In this document: positions 34,273 to 43,974 of the stretch, piece after piece
Layout: every line of letters begins with the position of its first letter
Position numbering within the stretch: the stretch's first letter is position 1
Source of the DNA: an uncultured Lachnospiraceae bacterium
GTDB taxonomy: Bacteria > Bacillota > Clostridia > Lachnospirales > Lachnospiraceae
Direction: 5' to 3'
Assembly: GCA_949471785.1 (NCBI GenBank)
Contig: CASWRE010000001.1
Span: forward strand, 151,130-215,129
DNA: 64,000 bases
Position numbers and translations under genes: made by a program
Notes under the pieces: generated by a model
What the model saw: only the letters and a program-made list of their open reading frames with translations
Told to the model about the DNA's origin: nothing
Database searches by the model: none

Positions 34273-34476
34273 TTGAAAAACCGACTGGAAGAAATACGAA
34301 AGAGCCGGGGCGTTACCCAGGAGGAGCTGGCGGCCTCCCTGGAGGTATCCCGGCAGACCATCGGCTCCCTGGAGAACGGGCGCTACAATCCCTCTATCCT
34401 GCTGGCCTTTAAGCTCGCCCGCTATTTTCAGATGTCCATTGAAGATATTTTTATCTATGAGGAGGATACGTTATGA
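34273..34476 (+). CDS. XRE-family transcriptional regulator
   Basis: 67-residue Cro/CI-type helix-turn-helix protein (RLEEIRKSRGVTQEELAASL and VSRQTIGSLENGRYNPSILL, then FQMSIEDIFIYEE). It is little more than the DNA-binding domain, typical of Firmicute XRE regulators paired with a DUF2178-like membrane protein. RBS GCAGGAGG is followed at normal distance by the start at 34273 (TTG); no ATG is available in the frame, the codon being TTG. The stop overlaps the next gene by four bases. Probable repressor of its own operon through the two operators upstream. Confidence 0.92.
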   Translation: MKNRLEEIRKSRGVTQEELAASLEVSRQTIGSLENGRYNPSILLAFKLARYFQMSIEDIFIYEEDTL

Positions 34477-34892
34477 ACCGGAAAAAGAAAAAAGCGCTGC
34501 TGATCACCGGACTGGCCGCAGGTCTGGTCTTTCAGTTTATCGGAATCACCTGGGCGGCGCACCTCCGGGCGGTGAGCGCTCTCTGTGTCGGCATCGGGGC
34601 CATGCTGTTTTCCTTGTCTGTCAACCGATTATACCGGCTTTCCTACGAGAAAGAATTTCCCCAGGCGGTGCGCCAGGAGCAGATCGAGCTGGCGGACGAA
34701 CGCAATATCCAGATCCGCAGCCGCGCCAAGTCAAGATCCGGCGATATCAGCCGCTGGGCCGTGGCCGGTCTTGCCTGGGTGAATTTCCTTCTGTACGGGC
34801 CTCTGTGGATTACCCTTGCGCTGGCCGGCATTTTTGTGCTGGCGTATGCTGTGGAATGGTATTATACTGATAAGTATCAAAAAGAGATGTGA
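34473..34892 (+). CDS. DUF2178-like small membrane protein
   Basis: 139 residues, four predicted helices: two at the N terminus (ALLITGLAAGLVFQFIGITW, AVSALCVGIGAMLFSLSVN) and two at the C terminus (SRWAVAGLAWVNFLLYGPLW, ITLALAGIFVLAYAVEWYY), with a cytoplasmic loop RQEQIELADERNIQIRSRAK, the conserved D-E-R-N motif of the family. It overlaps the XRE gene by ATGA, so the pair is translationally coupled. Role unknown; such pairs are common and may sense membrane state. Confidence 0.8.
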   Translation: MNRKKKKALLITGLAAGLVFQFIGITWAAHLRAVSALCVGIGAMLFSLSVNRLYRLSYEKEFPQAVRQEQIELADERNIQIRSRAKSRSGDISRWAVAGLAWVNFLLYGPLWITLALAGIFVLAYAVEWYYTDKYQKEM

Positions 34893-35024
34893 GACCTGCA
34901 ATTGTCGGCGAGCTATTGTTCCATTATGCGGGGAAAATCAGAACAATTCCCATGCAGATCGGCGGCAATAAACGGGTAGCTCAGTTGATGGCCAACAAAA
35001 TACTGATCCAAAATACTATAGACT

Positions 35025-35087
35025 GCACAGTAAACCTACCGTACAGTACCCATTATCGTACTGCCACGGCAGGTTTTTTCTGATCCG
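35025..35087 (+). terminator. Bidirectional terminator between the XRE pair and the ABC exporter
   Basis: AACCTACCGTACAGTAC (35033-35049) pairs imperfectly with GTACTGCCACGGCAGGTT (35058-35076) and is followed by TTTTTCTG on the plus strand. It ends the XRE unit; on the other strand it lies downstream of the exporter permease. Confidence 0.6.
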
Positions 35088-35103
35088 CGCAGGCGATCGG
35101 CGA

Positions 35104-36285
35104 TCACCCGTCATACCGCAGCGCCTCAATCGGCGCTTTCTTCGCGGCCTTATTGGCCGGGTAGAGCCCGAAGAGCACCCCGATCCCCAGGGAAAAAGCG
35201 ATCGCTGCCAGAGCCACCGTACCGTTAACCCCAAAGGCCATACCGCCCACCGCGCTGATCACGGCCAGAATCCCCCAGGACAGCAGGATACCGATCAGAC
35301 AGCCGATCAGGCTGATGGTCAGCGCCTCAATCAGAAATTGGAGCATAATGACGCCTCTCCCCGCGCCGATGGCCTTGCGGATACCGATCTCCCTAGTCCG
35401 TTCCGTGACCGATACCAGCATAATGTTCATGATACCGATGCCGCCCACCAACAGGGATATGGCGGCAATCCCGCCAAGTAGCAGGCTAAGTGTGGCTGTG
35501 ACGGAGCCCAGCGCATCCATGATCTCCGACTGGTTGATGACCGTAAAGGCGTCTTCATCCTCGTCAAACCGCTCCATCAAAAGGGCCTTTACCCTGGCCT
35601 CGGCTCTGTCCATGCTCTTCTCATCCTCCGAGGCAATATAGAAAGTGGTAACCTCCGAAGAAATCTGATCGGAGACCCGCAGCGCCGCCGTATACGGAAT
35701 ATAAGCCGTCATTTGCTCCCCCATCATGGCCGCCATGGCTGAATCCTCTTCCTCAAGAACGCCCACAATCGTAAAGCGCATACCGTTAAGAGAAATACTC
35801 TCACCAACACAATCCTTATAGCCCACCAGTTCCTCGGCCAGCGCCGTGTTAACCACCGCCACATAATTAACCTGATCCACATCCGTGGTTTTCAGCCATC
35901 TTCCCCGGGACACTTCCAGCTTCTGGATCTGGGCATAGGGCGCCGTAGTACCGTGAACCTGTACGGAATCACTTTCCGTACCGTATTTCCCCGTCGCCTC
36001 CAGCTGGCTTAAAGGAGCCGTGAGCGCTATGGGATCCTCCTCCATCCATACCCGAAGATCCTCCAGCTTCATGGGTTTTCCTTTATTGTCGGAAACAGAC
36101 ACGGTCAGCAGATTACTTCCCAGATTATTGATCTCGTCTGTCACGGAGGTTGTGGCGCCGCTTACCAGGGAAACCAGTACCACCAGAGCTACCACGCCGA
36201 TGATAATGCCCAACATGGTGAGAAAAGATCTCATCTTATTGGACAACACCGATTTCAACGCCATCTTCACGGACTGTCCCACCAT
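35104..36285 (-). CDS. ABC transporter permease, MacB/YknZ type
   Basis: 393-residue FtsX-fold permease: N-terminal helix (RSFLTMLGIIIGVVALVVLV), an extracytoplasmic MacB_PCD domain (about 45-260) and three C-terminal helices with the conserved LLVGGIGIMNIMLVSVTERT and EIGIRKAIGAGRGVIMLQFL, highly typical of YknZ/MacB. Adjacent to its ATPase with no gap. It forms a tripartite exporter with the ATPase and the adaptor encoded upstream; likely exports antimicrobial or signalling peptides. Confidence 0.94.
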   Translation of the reverse strand: MVGQSVKMALKSVLSNKMRSFLTMLGIIIGVVALVVLVSLVSGATTSVTDEINNLGSNLLTVSVSDNKGKPMKLEDLRVWMEEDPIALTAPLSQLEATGKYGTESDSVQVHGTTAPYAQIQKLEVSRGRWLKTTDVDQVNYVAVVNTALAEELVGYKDCVGESISLNGMRFTIVGVLEEEDSAMAAMMGEQMTAYIPYTAALRVSDQISSEVTTFYIASEDEKSMDRAEARVKALLMERFDEDEDAFTVINQSEIMDALGSVTATLSLLLGGIAAISLLVGGIGIMNIMLVSVTERTREIGIRKAIGAGRGVIMLQFLIEALTISLIGCLIGILLSWGILAVISAVGGMAFGVNGTVALAAIAFSLGIGVLFGLYPANKAAKKAPIEALRYDG

Positions 36286-36954
36286 CTATCCCACCTCCTT
36301 TACCTTTCCGTCATGAATGCCGATCTGCCGGGCCGCCTGAACAGCGATGTCTCTGTCGTGGGTAATCAGCACGATCGTGTTCCCCTGTCCGTGAAGCTCG
36401 TGAAAAATCCTCATGATCTCTTCCCCTGTTCGGGAATCCAGATTTCCCGTAGGCTCATCGGCCAGAAAAAGGGAAGGCTTCGTCACCAGGGCCCGGGCGA
36501 TAGCCACCCGCTGCTGCTGACCGCCGGAAAGCTGGGCCGGCCTGTGCCGGGCCCGGTTCAGAAGTTCCACCCGTTCCAGCGCCTCCGCTGTCCGTCGCTG
36601 CCGCTCCTCCCTGGATATTTTCTGATAAATCAGGGGCAGTTCTACATTCTCCCAGGCCGTAAGTTTCGGAATCAGGTTGAAATTCTGAAAGATGAAACCA
36701 ATCTTCCTGTTACGGACTGCCGTCAGCTCCCACTCCCGATACCGGTCGACGGGCTGGCCGTCCAGCCGGTATTCCCCGCTGTCAGCCACATCCAGGCACC
36801 CCATGATATTCATCAGCGTGGATTTCCCGCTTCCCGAAGGGCCGACTATACTGACGAACTCGCCCTTGCGTATATGCATGGAGGCCCGGTCTAGAGCCCG
36901 CACCTCCTCGCCGCCGATATGATAAACCTTGGAGACTTCCTTAAAAACGATCAT
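36286..36954 (-). CDS. ABC transporter ATP-binding protein, MacB/YknY type
   Basis: 222-residue ATPase: Walker [12 protein letters not shown] (39-49), [17 protein letters not shown]-loop, signature [15 protein letters not shown], Walker [14 protein letters not shown]-loop LITHD. All motifs intact. The start overlaps the adaptor stop codon by one base and the permease begins directly after, so adaptor-ATPase-permease form one tight operon. Confidence 0.96.
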   Translation of the reverse strand: MIVFKEVSKVYHIGGEEVRALDRASMHIRKGEFVSIVGPSGSGKSTLMNIMGCLDVADSGEYRLDGQPVDRYREWELTAVRNRKIGFIFQNFNLIPKLTAWENVELPLIYQKISREERQRRTAEALERVELLNRARHRPAQLSGGQQQRVAIARALVTKPSLFLADEPTGNLDSRTGEEIMRIFHELHGQGNTIVLITHDRDIAVQAARQIGIHDGKVKEVG

Positions 36955-39794
36955 TACCGCGCCTCCCCCGGGCCGCCTGTACCCTTGTCCGGCCTGCCGC
37001 CTCCCTGTTCTCCCCGCCGGCCGCCGCCGGCATCGCCGGGAGCATCCCCGGGAGCCGTCATCATAAAGGGTGTATCCATTCCTGACATATCATCCGCACT
37101 GACATGATAATACACCGTATCCCCCTCCGACACGCCTTCCGTAATCTCCACCTGCGTTCCGTTGGAAACTCCGGTGGACACTTCGGTCTCGCCGGAAAGT
37201 TCTCCGGTACTTTCATCATAAGCCGTATATACGGTCACCCGATTGCCATACTCATGTAAAGCCTCTTCCGGTATAACCAGGCAATCGGAGGATTCGGACA
37301 CCGTCACCGTAACGGAAGCGTTCATCCCCGTCAGCATCTGCCCGGTTTTGGCCAGCTCTACGATGGCCGAATATTTCGTCACACCGTTGCCCGATGTGTC
37401 GGACAGGGTCCTGATCTCCGTGACCGTGCCCTCAAAAGTCTCATTTTCAATGGCGTCCAGCGTTACCTGGGCCGTCTGTCCTTCCCGGAGGGACAGAATA
37501 TCCCGCTCATCCACGCTGACCGTGACCGCCATTTTCTCGTCGGCAGATTGCGTGAAAATCACCGTGCGGGTCGTATCGCCGGTATCCGTTTCCCCGGCAG
37601 CATCATCCGACGCGTCTGTACCTGTGCCGGACGTGGTTTTCGATCCGTAAGCGCCGGCCGACACGGTTCCCGTACCCCCGGTCCAGGAAAAGCCGGCCGC
37701 GGACGGCTGTTCCGTCTGCCCGCCGCCGTTCGTCCCGGATGGATTGTCCCCCGGCGTTTTTGTCTCATTTCCTGTTTTGGGGTAGACAATAGCAAACGTC
37801 ATACCTGTTCCGTCCTGCTTCACCTCTTTGATCTCAGTCAGAACCGTCTTTCCGCCGCTTCCGTTGGATACGGCTGTCTTTCCGGCCTGCATATGGTCCG
37901 AATCAAAATAATATCCCTCCCGGGCTTTCAGTTCCACCGTTGCCGTATAAGCCGTATTCTCTTCGTAGGTTTTATCCGCTTTGGGCGACCAGGCAAGCGT
38001 CCCCTCATAGGCGCCGCCGCCGGCGAGTATCAATTCCCGCTGCACACTCTCGCCGGCCGCCGGATCGGCTATGGTAATCGCCGAGAGGCTGGTAATGGCC
38101 AGACGCTCCATGCCGTCTTCCCCGGCTGCAGAATCGGTATCATTCCCCGAAGAGGAACCGTCTGTCTGACCGGGATCTGCAGACGGGCCGTCCCCCGAAC
38201 CCGTACCGCCCGTATTCCCCGTATCGGAGGAATCGTCCGGCTTCCCGGTGTCCGTACCGTCTCCCGTATCCTGACCCGCGCCGTCCGGTTTCTGAACATC
38301 GGTACCGCTGCCGGTACTGCCAGCCCCCTGATCTGTCTGCCCGGACGAACCGCCGTTCCCGGTATCATCGCCGGTCTGACCAGAAATCTGCGCTTTCTCT
38401 GATCCGAACGTCCCGGAAATTTTTTCACCCGTATTATTATCGGCCTGCGTGTATGTAAAAGCCGTCCTGCGGCCATTAGCCATACTCCCGCCCGGATAGC
38501 CCATAGTCTTCACACCGCCCGGATTGGCTGCGGCATCCGTTCCGGCAAAACCGGTGGATGAGCCGCCGTTCGACGCCGCGCCCGACGGTTCCGCCACGCC
38601 GTCTGCGTTCATTCTTTCACCCTGTACCGTTCCGTTCTTTTCCGAATCTTCCCCCGCGGAAGCACCGCCACTTTCGTTTTCTCTGTCCGCTCCTGCACTC
38701 TGTAACACGGCAGAGTAATCGTCCTTCACCGTCTTCGCGCCGTCGCAGTTGACACTTTGGATCGTACCGTCCTTCCCGGCGTAAATAGTACCGTCCGCAT
38801 AAAGACCGATCAGCTCCTGCAGCGTATCCGCCAGCTCTGCCCGTTCCGCCACCAGCCGCTCATATTCCGCGGTATGAGGCAGATCCGTCAGCTTATACAG
38901 ATCCGTGCCGTCCTTCACTTTCTGATTTTCGGACACCTTCACCGCCTCTATTACCCCGGCATAACCCGTCACTTTGAGTTCACTGTTGATCCGCAGCGTA
39001 CCTGTACCCAGCCAGGTATCCCCGTCATAGACCTGTGCCTCAGCGCCATATTCCGTACCGTCATCGGTGAGCGTCACCGTAACCGTGCGGTCGCCCAGCA
39101 CCGTTACCGTACCTTCTATTTCTTTTTCCTGACCCGCCAGGGTCACCTGCACACGGTCACCCACGCTCACTTCCCTGTCCGTTTCCACCATGACCGCCAT
39201 CTTTCCGTCCAGCGAGAGAAGCATCAGCGCTCCCTGTTCCTGCATCACGGCAGATACCGTATCCCCCTTCTTTCCGAAAATCTTCTTCACCCTGCCGGAA
39301 ACATTTGACTCGATCACCGAGTCCACTTTATCATCCTGAGCTTCTTCCAGCTCTTCATCCACCTGATCCAGTTTTGCCTGAATTTCCGTCAGAGCCTGCC
39401 GCACGGACAGCGGGTCCACCAAAGCCAGCCGCTGGCCCTTCACCACCTGGTCGCCGGCTTCCACGTACACCGTATCTACGCTCACCAGAGACAACAGTTC
39501 CACATCTTCCGTATCATCCGCCGCCAGCGTACCGGTACCCGAAACCGTAGTGCTGATACTGCCCTTCTTCACTTCGGCAGACTTCACTGCCGACGCCTGC
39601 AAAACAGCCGTTGTCCGTCCGTTTATCCGGCCGCCGATACCAATCACGGACACCAACACCAGAGCCGCCGCCAGGATTGCCGCCATGACCTTCCTGTTCC
39701 CGGGGCCTTTCTTCCCCCATCCTCCGTATCTTTGCCCGGGCAGCTTCGGCAAAAATACCTCCTCTTGCGCCGGTTCTTTCTGTTCATCTCTCAT
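36954..39794 (-). CDS. HlyD/YknX-type periplasmic adaptor with large insertion
   Basis: 946 residues, roughly twice the size of normal YknX/MacA-like adaptors. In order: cytoplasmic start, transmembrane helix (VMAAILAAALVLVSVIGIGG, about 36-56), a barrel-sandwich half (VYVEAGDQVVKGQRLALVDP), coiled coil (EIQAKLDQVDEELEEAQDDK), the second half (SGRVKKIFGKKGDTVSAV), a further beta region, then from about 370 to 560 a Gly/Asp/Ser/Thr-rich low-complexity linker, an Ig-like beta domain (about 580-700, TVELKAREGYYFDSDHMQAG), another Gly/Thr linker, and finally the standard adaptor barrel and C terminus (VTVSVDERDILSLREGQTAQ ... VIPEEALHEYGNRVTVY). ATG 39794 has the RBS AGGAGGG. It heads the adaptor-ATPase-permease operon. 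Confidence 0.85.
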   Translation of the reverse strand: MRDEQKEPAQEEVFLPKLPGQRYGGWGKKGPGNRKVMAAILAAALVLVSVIGIGGRINGRTTAVLQASAVKSAEVKKGSISTTVSGTGTLAADDTEDVELLSLVSVDTVYVEAGDQVVKGQRLALVDPLSVRQALTEIQAKLDQVDEELEEAQDDKVDSVIESNVSGRVKKIFGKKGDTVSAVMQEQGALMLLSLDGKMAVMVETDREVSVGDRVQVTLAGQEKEIEGTVTVLGDRTVTVTLTDDGTEYGAEAQVYDGDTWLGTGTLRINSELKVTGYAGVIEAVKVSENQKVKDGTDLYKLTDLPHTAEYERLVAERAELADTLQELIGLYADGTIYAGKDGTIQSVNCDGAKTVKDDYSAVLQSAGADRENESGGASAGEDSEKNGTVQGERMNADGVAEPSGAASNGGSSTGFAGTDAAANPGGVKTMGYPGGSMANGRRTAFTYTQADNNTGEKISGTFGSEKAQISGQTGDDTGNGGSSGQTDQGAGSTGSGTDVQKPDGAGQDTGDGTDTGKPDDSSDTGNTGGTGSGDGPSADPGQTDGSSSGNDTDSAAGEDGMERLAITSLSAITIADPAAGESVQRELILAGGGAYEGTLAWSPKADKTYEENTAYTATVELKAREGYYFDSDHMQAGKTAVSNGSGGKTVLTEIKEVKQDGTGMTFAIVYPKTGNETKTPGDNPSGTNGGGQTEQPSAAGFSWTGGTGTVSAGAYGSKTTSGTGTDASDDAAGETDTGDTTRTVIFTQSADEKMAVTVSVDERDILSLREGQTAQVTLDAIENETFEGTVTEIRTLSDTSGNGVTKYSAIVELAKTGQMLTGMNASVTVTVSESSDCLVIPEEALHEYGNRVTVYTAYDESTGELSGETEVSTGVSNGTQVEITEGVSEGDTVYYHVSADDMSGMDTPFMMTAPGDAPGDAGGGRRGEQGGGRPDKGTGGPGEAR

Positions 39795-39890
39795 AGGCAC
39801 CCTCCTGTTTTCTATGTACTGCGGCATATTTGCCCGGAAAAGCCGCGCAAATCCATACAATCCGCCACAAACTTTTCACCAGTATCTATA

Positions 39891-39983
39891 AAAAATGTGA
39901 CCAAAGAATGAAATACCCGTGTAATAACTGTGGCCTTCCGGCATCATCGTCGTCACACCATTCCATTCTTTGATCACATTTTT
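39891..39983 (-). repeat. Long inverted repeat after tyrS
   Basis: A 24-base arm at 39891-39914 (AAAAATGTGACCAAAGAATG...) is the near-perfect inverted complement (22 of 24) of 39960-39983. The 45-base loop contains its own small hairpin. Read on the minus strand it lies 36 bases after the tyrS stop and ends in TTTTTTATAG, so it may be a very strong terminator, or the ends of a small non-autonomous element. Confidence 0.7.
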
Positions 39984-40018
39984 ACAGGATGCCTTTGACA
40001 AAGGCGACATCCGCGCTC

Positions 40019-41239
40019 TTACTCCACAACCACTTTTCGGAAATTCTTCTTTCCCCGTTTTACCACCAGGCCTTCGCTGAAATCTTCTGCCGCAAAGGTC
40101 CTGCCGATATCCGTCACCTTCTCGCCGTCCACCAGGACGCCGCCCTGCTGGATATTCCTTCTGGCTTCCGAACGGGTGGCCGCCAGACCGGCTTTATGCA
40201 CCAGCGTAATCATATCGATCGCGCCGTCCCGGAAATCCTCCATCGTCAGCACGGCCTTCGGCATATCCGCCGCGTCCCCGGAAGAAAACATCGCTCTGGC
40301 CGCTTCCTGCGCCTTTACGGCTTCCTCCTCGCCGTGCACCATCTTCGTCAACTCATACGCCAGGATTTCCTTTGCCTGATTAAGCTGGCTCCCCTCCCAC
40401 TCGTCCATTTTATCAATTTCCTCCAGGGGCAGGAAGGTCAGCATACGGATACATCTGAGTACGTCGGCATCGGCCACGTTCCTCCAGTATTGATAAAATT
40501 CAAAGGGCGACGTCTTCTCCGGGTCCAGCCATACGGCCCCCTTCGCCGTTTTACCCATCTTCTTGCCCTCGGAGTTGAGCAGCAGTGTGATCGTCATGGC
40601 TGAAGCGTCCTTGCCCAGTTTCCGGCGGATCAGCTCCGTGCCGCCCAGCATATTGCTCCACTGATCGTCGCCGCCGAATTGCAGGTTACAGCCATACCGC
40701 TGGAACAATGCATAAAAATCATAGCTCTGCATGATCATGTAGTTAAACTCCAGAAAACTCAATCCCTTCTCCATACGCTGCTTGTAACACTCCGCGGTCA
40801 GCATACGGTTCACCGAAAAATGAGCGCCCACCTCCCGCAAAAGTTCCACATAATTCAGATCCAGCAGCCAGTCGGCATTATTGACCATCAGGGCCTTTCC
40901 GTCGGAAAAATCAATAAAACGCTCCATCTGTCTGCGGAAACACTCACAATTATGGTCGATCTGCTCCTTTGTCAGCATCTGGCGCATATCGGTACGCCCC
41001 GACGGGTCTCCCACCATACCCGTACCGCCGCCCAGAAGTGCAATCGGTTTATTTCCCGCCATCTGCAGTCTTTTCATCAGGCACAGCGCCATAAAGTGCC
41101 CCACATGGAGACTGTCCGCCGTGGGATCAAAGCCGATGTAAAACACTGCCTTTCCGTTATTAACCAGTTCCCGCACCACATCTTCATCCGTAACCTGAGC
41201 AATCAATCCTCTGGCCTTTAATTCCTCATAAATTTTCAC
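40019..41239 (-). CDS. tyrS: Tyrosyl-tRNA synthetase
   Basis: 406-residue class I synthetase charging tRNA(Tyr). It has [17 protein letters not shown] with the HIGH-type motif [16 protein letters not shown], the KMSKS-type [13 protein letters not shown], and a C-terminal S4 RNA-binding domain ([20 protein letters not shown]). The start codon is GTG 41239 with RBS AAAGGAGAA; it overlaps the end of the histidine-kinase gene by 14 bases in another frame. No T-box leader can therefore sit immediately upstream. A large inverted repeat follows the gene. Confidence 0.97.
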   Translation of the reverse strand: MKIYEELKARGLIAQVTDEDVVRELVNNGKAVFYIGFDPTADSLHVGHFMALCLMKRLQMAGNKPIALLGGGTGMVGDPSGRTDMRQMLTKEQIDHNCECFRRQMERFIDFSDGKALMVNNADWLLDLNYVELLREVGAHFSVNRMLTAECYKQRMEKGLSFLEFNYMIMQSYDFYALFQRYGCNLQFGGDDQWSNMLGGTELIRRKLGKDASAMTITLLLNSEGKKMGKTAKGAVWLDPEKTSPFEFYQYWRNVADADVLRCIRMLTFLPLEEIDKMDEWEGSQLNQAKEILAYELTKMVHGEEEAVKAQEAARAMFSSGDAADMPKAVLTMEDFRDGAIDMITLVHKAGLAATRSEARRNIQQGGVLVDGEKVTDIGRTFAAEDFSEGLVVKRGKKNFRKVVVE

Positions 41240-43820
41240 TGTTGTTTCTCCTTTCGTCCGTGTTTCTTTCTCCGTCTAAATATTTCTTCAACACCTCCAT
41301 CAGACGATCCACATCAATCGGCTTGGACACATGGGCATTCATACCGCATTCCAGCGCGTGCTGTATATCCTCGGAAAACGCATCCGCCGTCATGGCAATG
41401 ATCGGCAAATCCCTGTCCTCACGCTCCAGCGCCCGGATCTCCCGGGCCGCATCATAACCATTCATCACCGGCATACGGATGTCCATGAGAACCAGATCAT
41501 AGTAACCTTTCTCCGAAGCGGCAAACATCTCGACACAGATCTTTCCGTTTTCCGCCCGTTCCAGCTCAAATCCCACCTCGGACAAAATATCCTCCGCAAT
41601 CTCCCAGTTCAGATCATTGTCCTCCGCCAGCAGGATTTTCATGCCGTCAAAATTCAGCGTTTCCTCTTCCTGCTCGATAGCCTGATTTTCCTCCTGCTGC
41701 ATATATCGGCTCAGTCCCAAATACAAATTGGACTTAAACAACGGTTTTGAGATAAATCCGTGAATACCCGCCGCACGGGCGTCCTCCTCAATATCGCTCC
41801 AGTCGTAGGCCGATATGATCAGAATCGGTATATCCTCCCCCACCCGTTTCCGGATCTGGCGGGTCGTCTCCAGACCGTCCATCCCGGGCATTTTCCAGTC
41901 CAGAAGAATAATGTCATAATCGCGATGGTTTACATGGCGTTTCTCCACCATCTCCACCGCATCTTTCCCGTTCAGGGCCCACTCCGCGTCAATCCCGATC
42001 TCTTTGAGGGAAGAAACGGCGCTCTTGCAAAGATCCAGGTTATTGTCCACCACCAGCATTTTCCAGGGCGGAAGAAGCATGTCAGACTCCTTTGTCCTGG
42101 CAATCTCCAGATCCAGGGTAATGCGAAAATCACTTCCCTGACCGGGAGCGCTTTCCAGCTCAATCGTTCCCTTCATCTCGTCCACAATACATTTCGTTAT
42201 GGCCATGCCCAGACCGGTACCCTCCACTTTGTCCACATTCGAGCTTTTTTCCCTCGAAAACGTGTCAAAGATCTTATCCTGAAACTCCTTCGCCATACCG
42301 ATCCCGTTATCCTTGACCCGGAAATGGCAGCGCACATAACTCTCGCCCAACGGCGACGGCTCCTGAAACAGGTACAGGTTGATCCTGCCTTCCTCCGGCG
42401 TGAATTTGAGAGCATTGGACAGCAGATTAATCAAAATCTGGTTCAGACGCACGCTGTCACAGTTCACGTCCTCCTCCAGTATATTATGCACGAAAATATC
42501 AAAATGCTGATTCCTGGCCTTGATCTGGGGCTGTACGATATTCACGATATTATCCATTGTTTCCCTCAGGGAGACCTGATGGATATTCAGCGACAGCTTC
42601 CCGCTCTCAATCTTGGACATATCCAGGACGTCATTGATCAGGCCCAGCAAATGCTTACTGGACAGGGTTATTTTTTTGAGACAGTCTTCCACGCGGCCTC
42701 TGTCCTGTATGTTGGCGAGCGCAATAGCCGTCATACCCACAATACCGTTCATCGGCGTGCGGATATCATGACTCATATTGGACAGAAACTCGCTTTTCGC
42801 CCGGTTTGCCTGCTCGGCTTCTCCCCTGGCTTCGTCCAGCTGCCGCATCTGCGCCTGCGACATCAGATAATACAGGATGAATATAATAATGATCGCCGCC
42901 AGAATCAAACCGCCGGCCACAATATAGATGACAAGCCTCTGATCGCTCAGCTCATTGATGATCGCATTCAACTGGCCGTAAGGCATGACCGACACCATAT
43001 ACCAGTCCGTTTCGGGGATCGGCGAACAGTATATATGGCGCTGCTCCCCTTCCGACATGGCCAGCCCCGAATAATTCTCATCATTCATAATAGCCGTCTC
43101 AATCTCTTGGGCATATTCTTCCGGCGTCTTTCCCTGATACTCCTCGTAAGTATTCCGGATGCGGTCATAAAAGTTTTCTTTGTAAATCCCTTTATTACGT
43201 ATCACAAACCGCCCCGTCTTATCAATGACATAGGAATAAGACATGGATGAGTCTTCCACATACTGCAGAGCCAGGGCCTCCTCCATGGTTTTCATCGGAA
43301 TGCCGGCCACCAGCGCCATGCTCGTCCTGCCCCCTTCCATATGATAAGCCGCGCTGACTCCTATGATCAGACACTCTTCCCCGTCGACATCCTTCCCCTC
43401 CGTAAGCTTGCTGCCGTCCTTCGCCAGCGCATCCAGAAAACTATCAGCGTCAATAATCTGAATTGAATCGCCATACAGCACCTCTTCCGTGCCGTCCTGC
43501 GCAAACAAGCCCATATACGTAAAGCTGCGCACGCGGGCATTTAAAGACATCTCATCCAGGAATTCCTGATTATATGCCGTTTCCGGGCCCGTGCGCTCCA
43601 CAATTCCCCGCACCTGATCTATACGCAAATCTGCTATCGCCGTAAACTTCTGCTGGAGCTGACTGTTTACCTCGGACATATAGATCTCTCCCACCTTGCT
43701 GATCGTCGATCCGCTTTTCCGCCCCATGGTGGACAACAGCCATCCCAGAACCCCAATACACAAAATAATCAGACAGGAAAAACCTATCACCAGAAGCCGT
43801 TTTATCTTTCTCTCATACAT
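41226..43820 (-). CDS. Hybrid sensor histidine kinase with two receiver domains
   Basis: 864 residues from ATG 43820 (RBS GGAAGGAG). Two membrane helices (about 7-29, [20 protein letters not shown], and about 300-325, [20 protein letters not shown]) enclose a dCache-like sensor domain. Then HisKA with phospho-accepting His in [13 protein letters not shown], HATPase_c ([37 protein letters not shown]), and two receiver domains, first Asp in [12 protein letters not shown], second in [13 protein letters not shown]. There is no DNA-binding output domain or separate response regulator next door, so the output is unknown. tyrS overlaps its 3' end. Confidence 0.92.
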   Translation of the reverse strand: MYERKIKRLLVIGFSCLIILCIGVLGWLLSTMGRKSGSTISKVGEIYMSEVNSQLQQKFTAIADLRIDQVRGIVERTGPETAYNQEFLDEMSLNARVRSFTYMGLFAQDGTEEVLYGDSIQIIDADSFLDALAKDGSKLTEGKDVDGEECLIIGVSAAYHMEGGRTSMALVAGIPMKTMEEALALQYVEDSSMSYSYVIDKTGRFVIRNKGIYKENFYDRIRNTYEEYQGKTPEEYAQEIETAIMNDENYSGLAMSEGEQRHIYCSPIPETDWYMVSVMPYGQLNAIINELSDQRLVIYIVAGGLILAAIIIIFILYYLMSQAQMRQLDEARGEAEQANRAKSEFLSNMSHDIRTPMNGIVGMTAIALANIQDRGRVEDCLKKITLSSKHLLGLINDVLDMSKIESGKLSLNIHQVSLRETMDNIVNIVQPQIKARNQHFDIFVHNILEEDVNCDSVRLNQILINLLSNALKFTPEEGRINLYLFQEPSPLGESYVRCHFRVKDNGIGMAKEFQDKIFDTFSREKSSNVDKVEGTGLGMAITKCIVDEMKGTIELESAPGQGSDFRITLDLEIARTKESDMLLPPWKMLVVDNNLDLCKSAVSSLKEIGIDAEWALNGKDAVEMVEKRHVNHRDYDIILLDWKMPGMDGLETTRQIRKRVGEDIPILIISAYDWSDIEEDARAAGIHGFISKPLFKSNLYLGLSRYMQQEENQAIEQEEETLNFDGMKILLAEDNDLNWEIAEDILSEVGFELERAENGKICVEMFAASEKGYYDLVLMDIRMPVMNGYDAAREIRALEREDRDLPIIAMTADAFSEDIQHALECGMNAHVSKPIDVDRLMEVLKKYLDGERNTDERRNNSENL

Positions 43821-43974
43821 GTATGTTACTCCTTCCGGAAAACAGCTGCCTATAATTTTCGTCACTGTTTACATACTACTATTTTCCACTCAAAAAGTAA
43901 ACCCTTATCAGCTGAAAAAGACAGCGCCATTAATTAACAGATCAGACAAGCTGAACGTTTGCACACCGAATCAG

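Noticed and set aside
34975..35033. tRNA-like string GGGTAGCTCAGTTGATGG
   Set aside because: It resembles a D-arm, but no acceptor stem, anticodon stem or T-arm can be formed around it.
40019..41239. T-box leader for tyrS
   Set aside because: tyrS overlaps the upstream kinase gene, leaving no leader; no T-box sequence was seen.
41760..43250. Plus-strand open frame of 496 codons
   Set aside because: Antisense shadow of the hybrid histidine kinase; no RBS and no domain.
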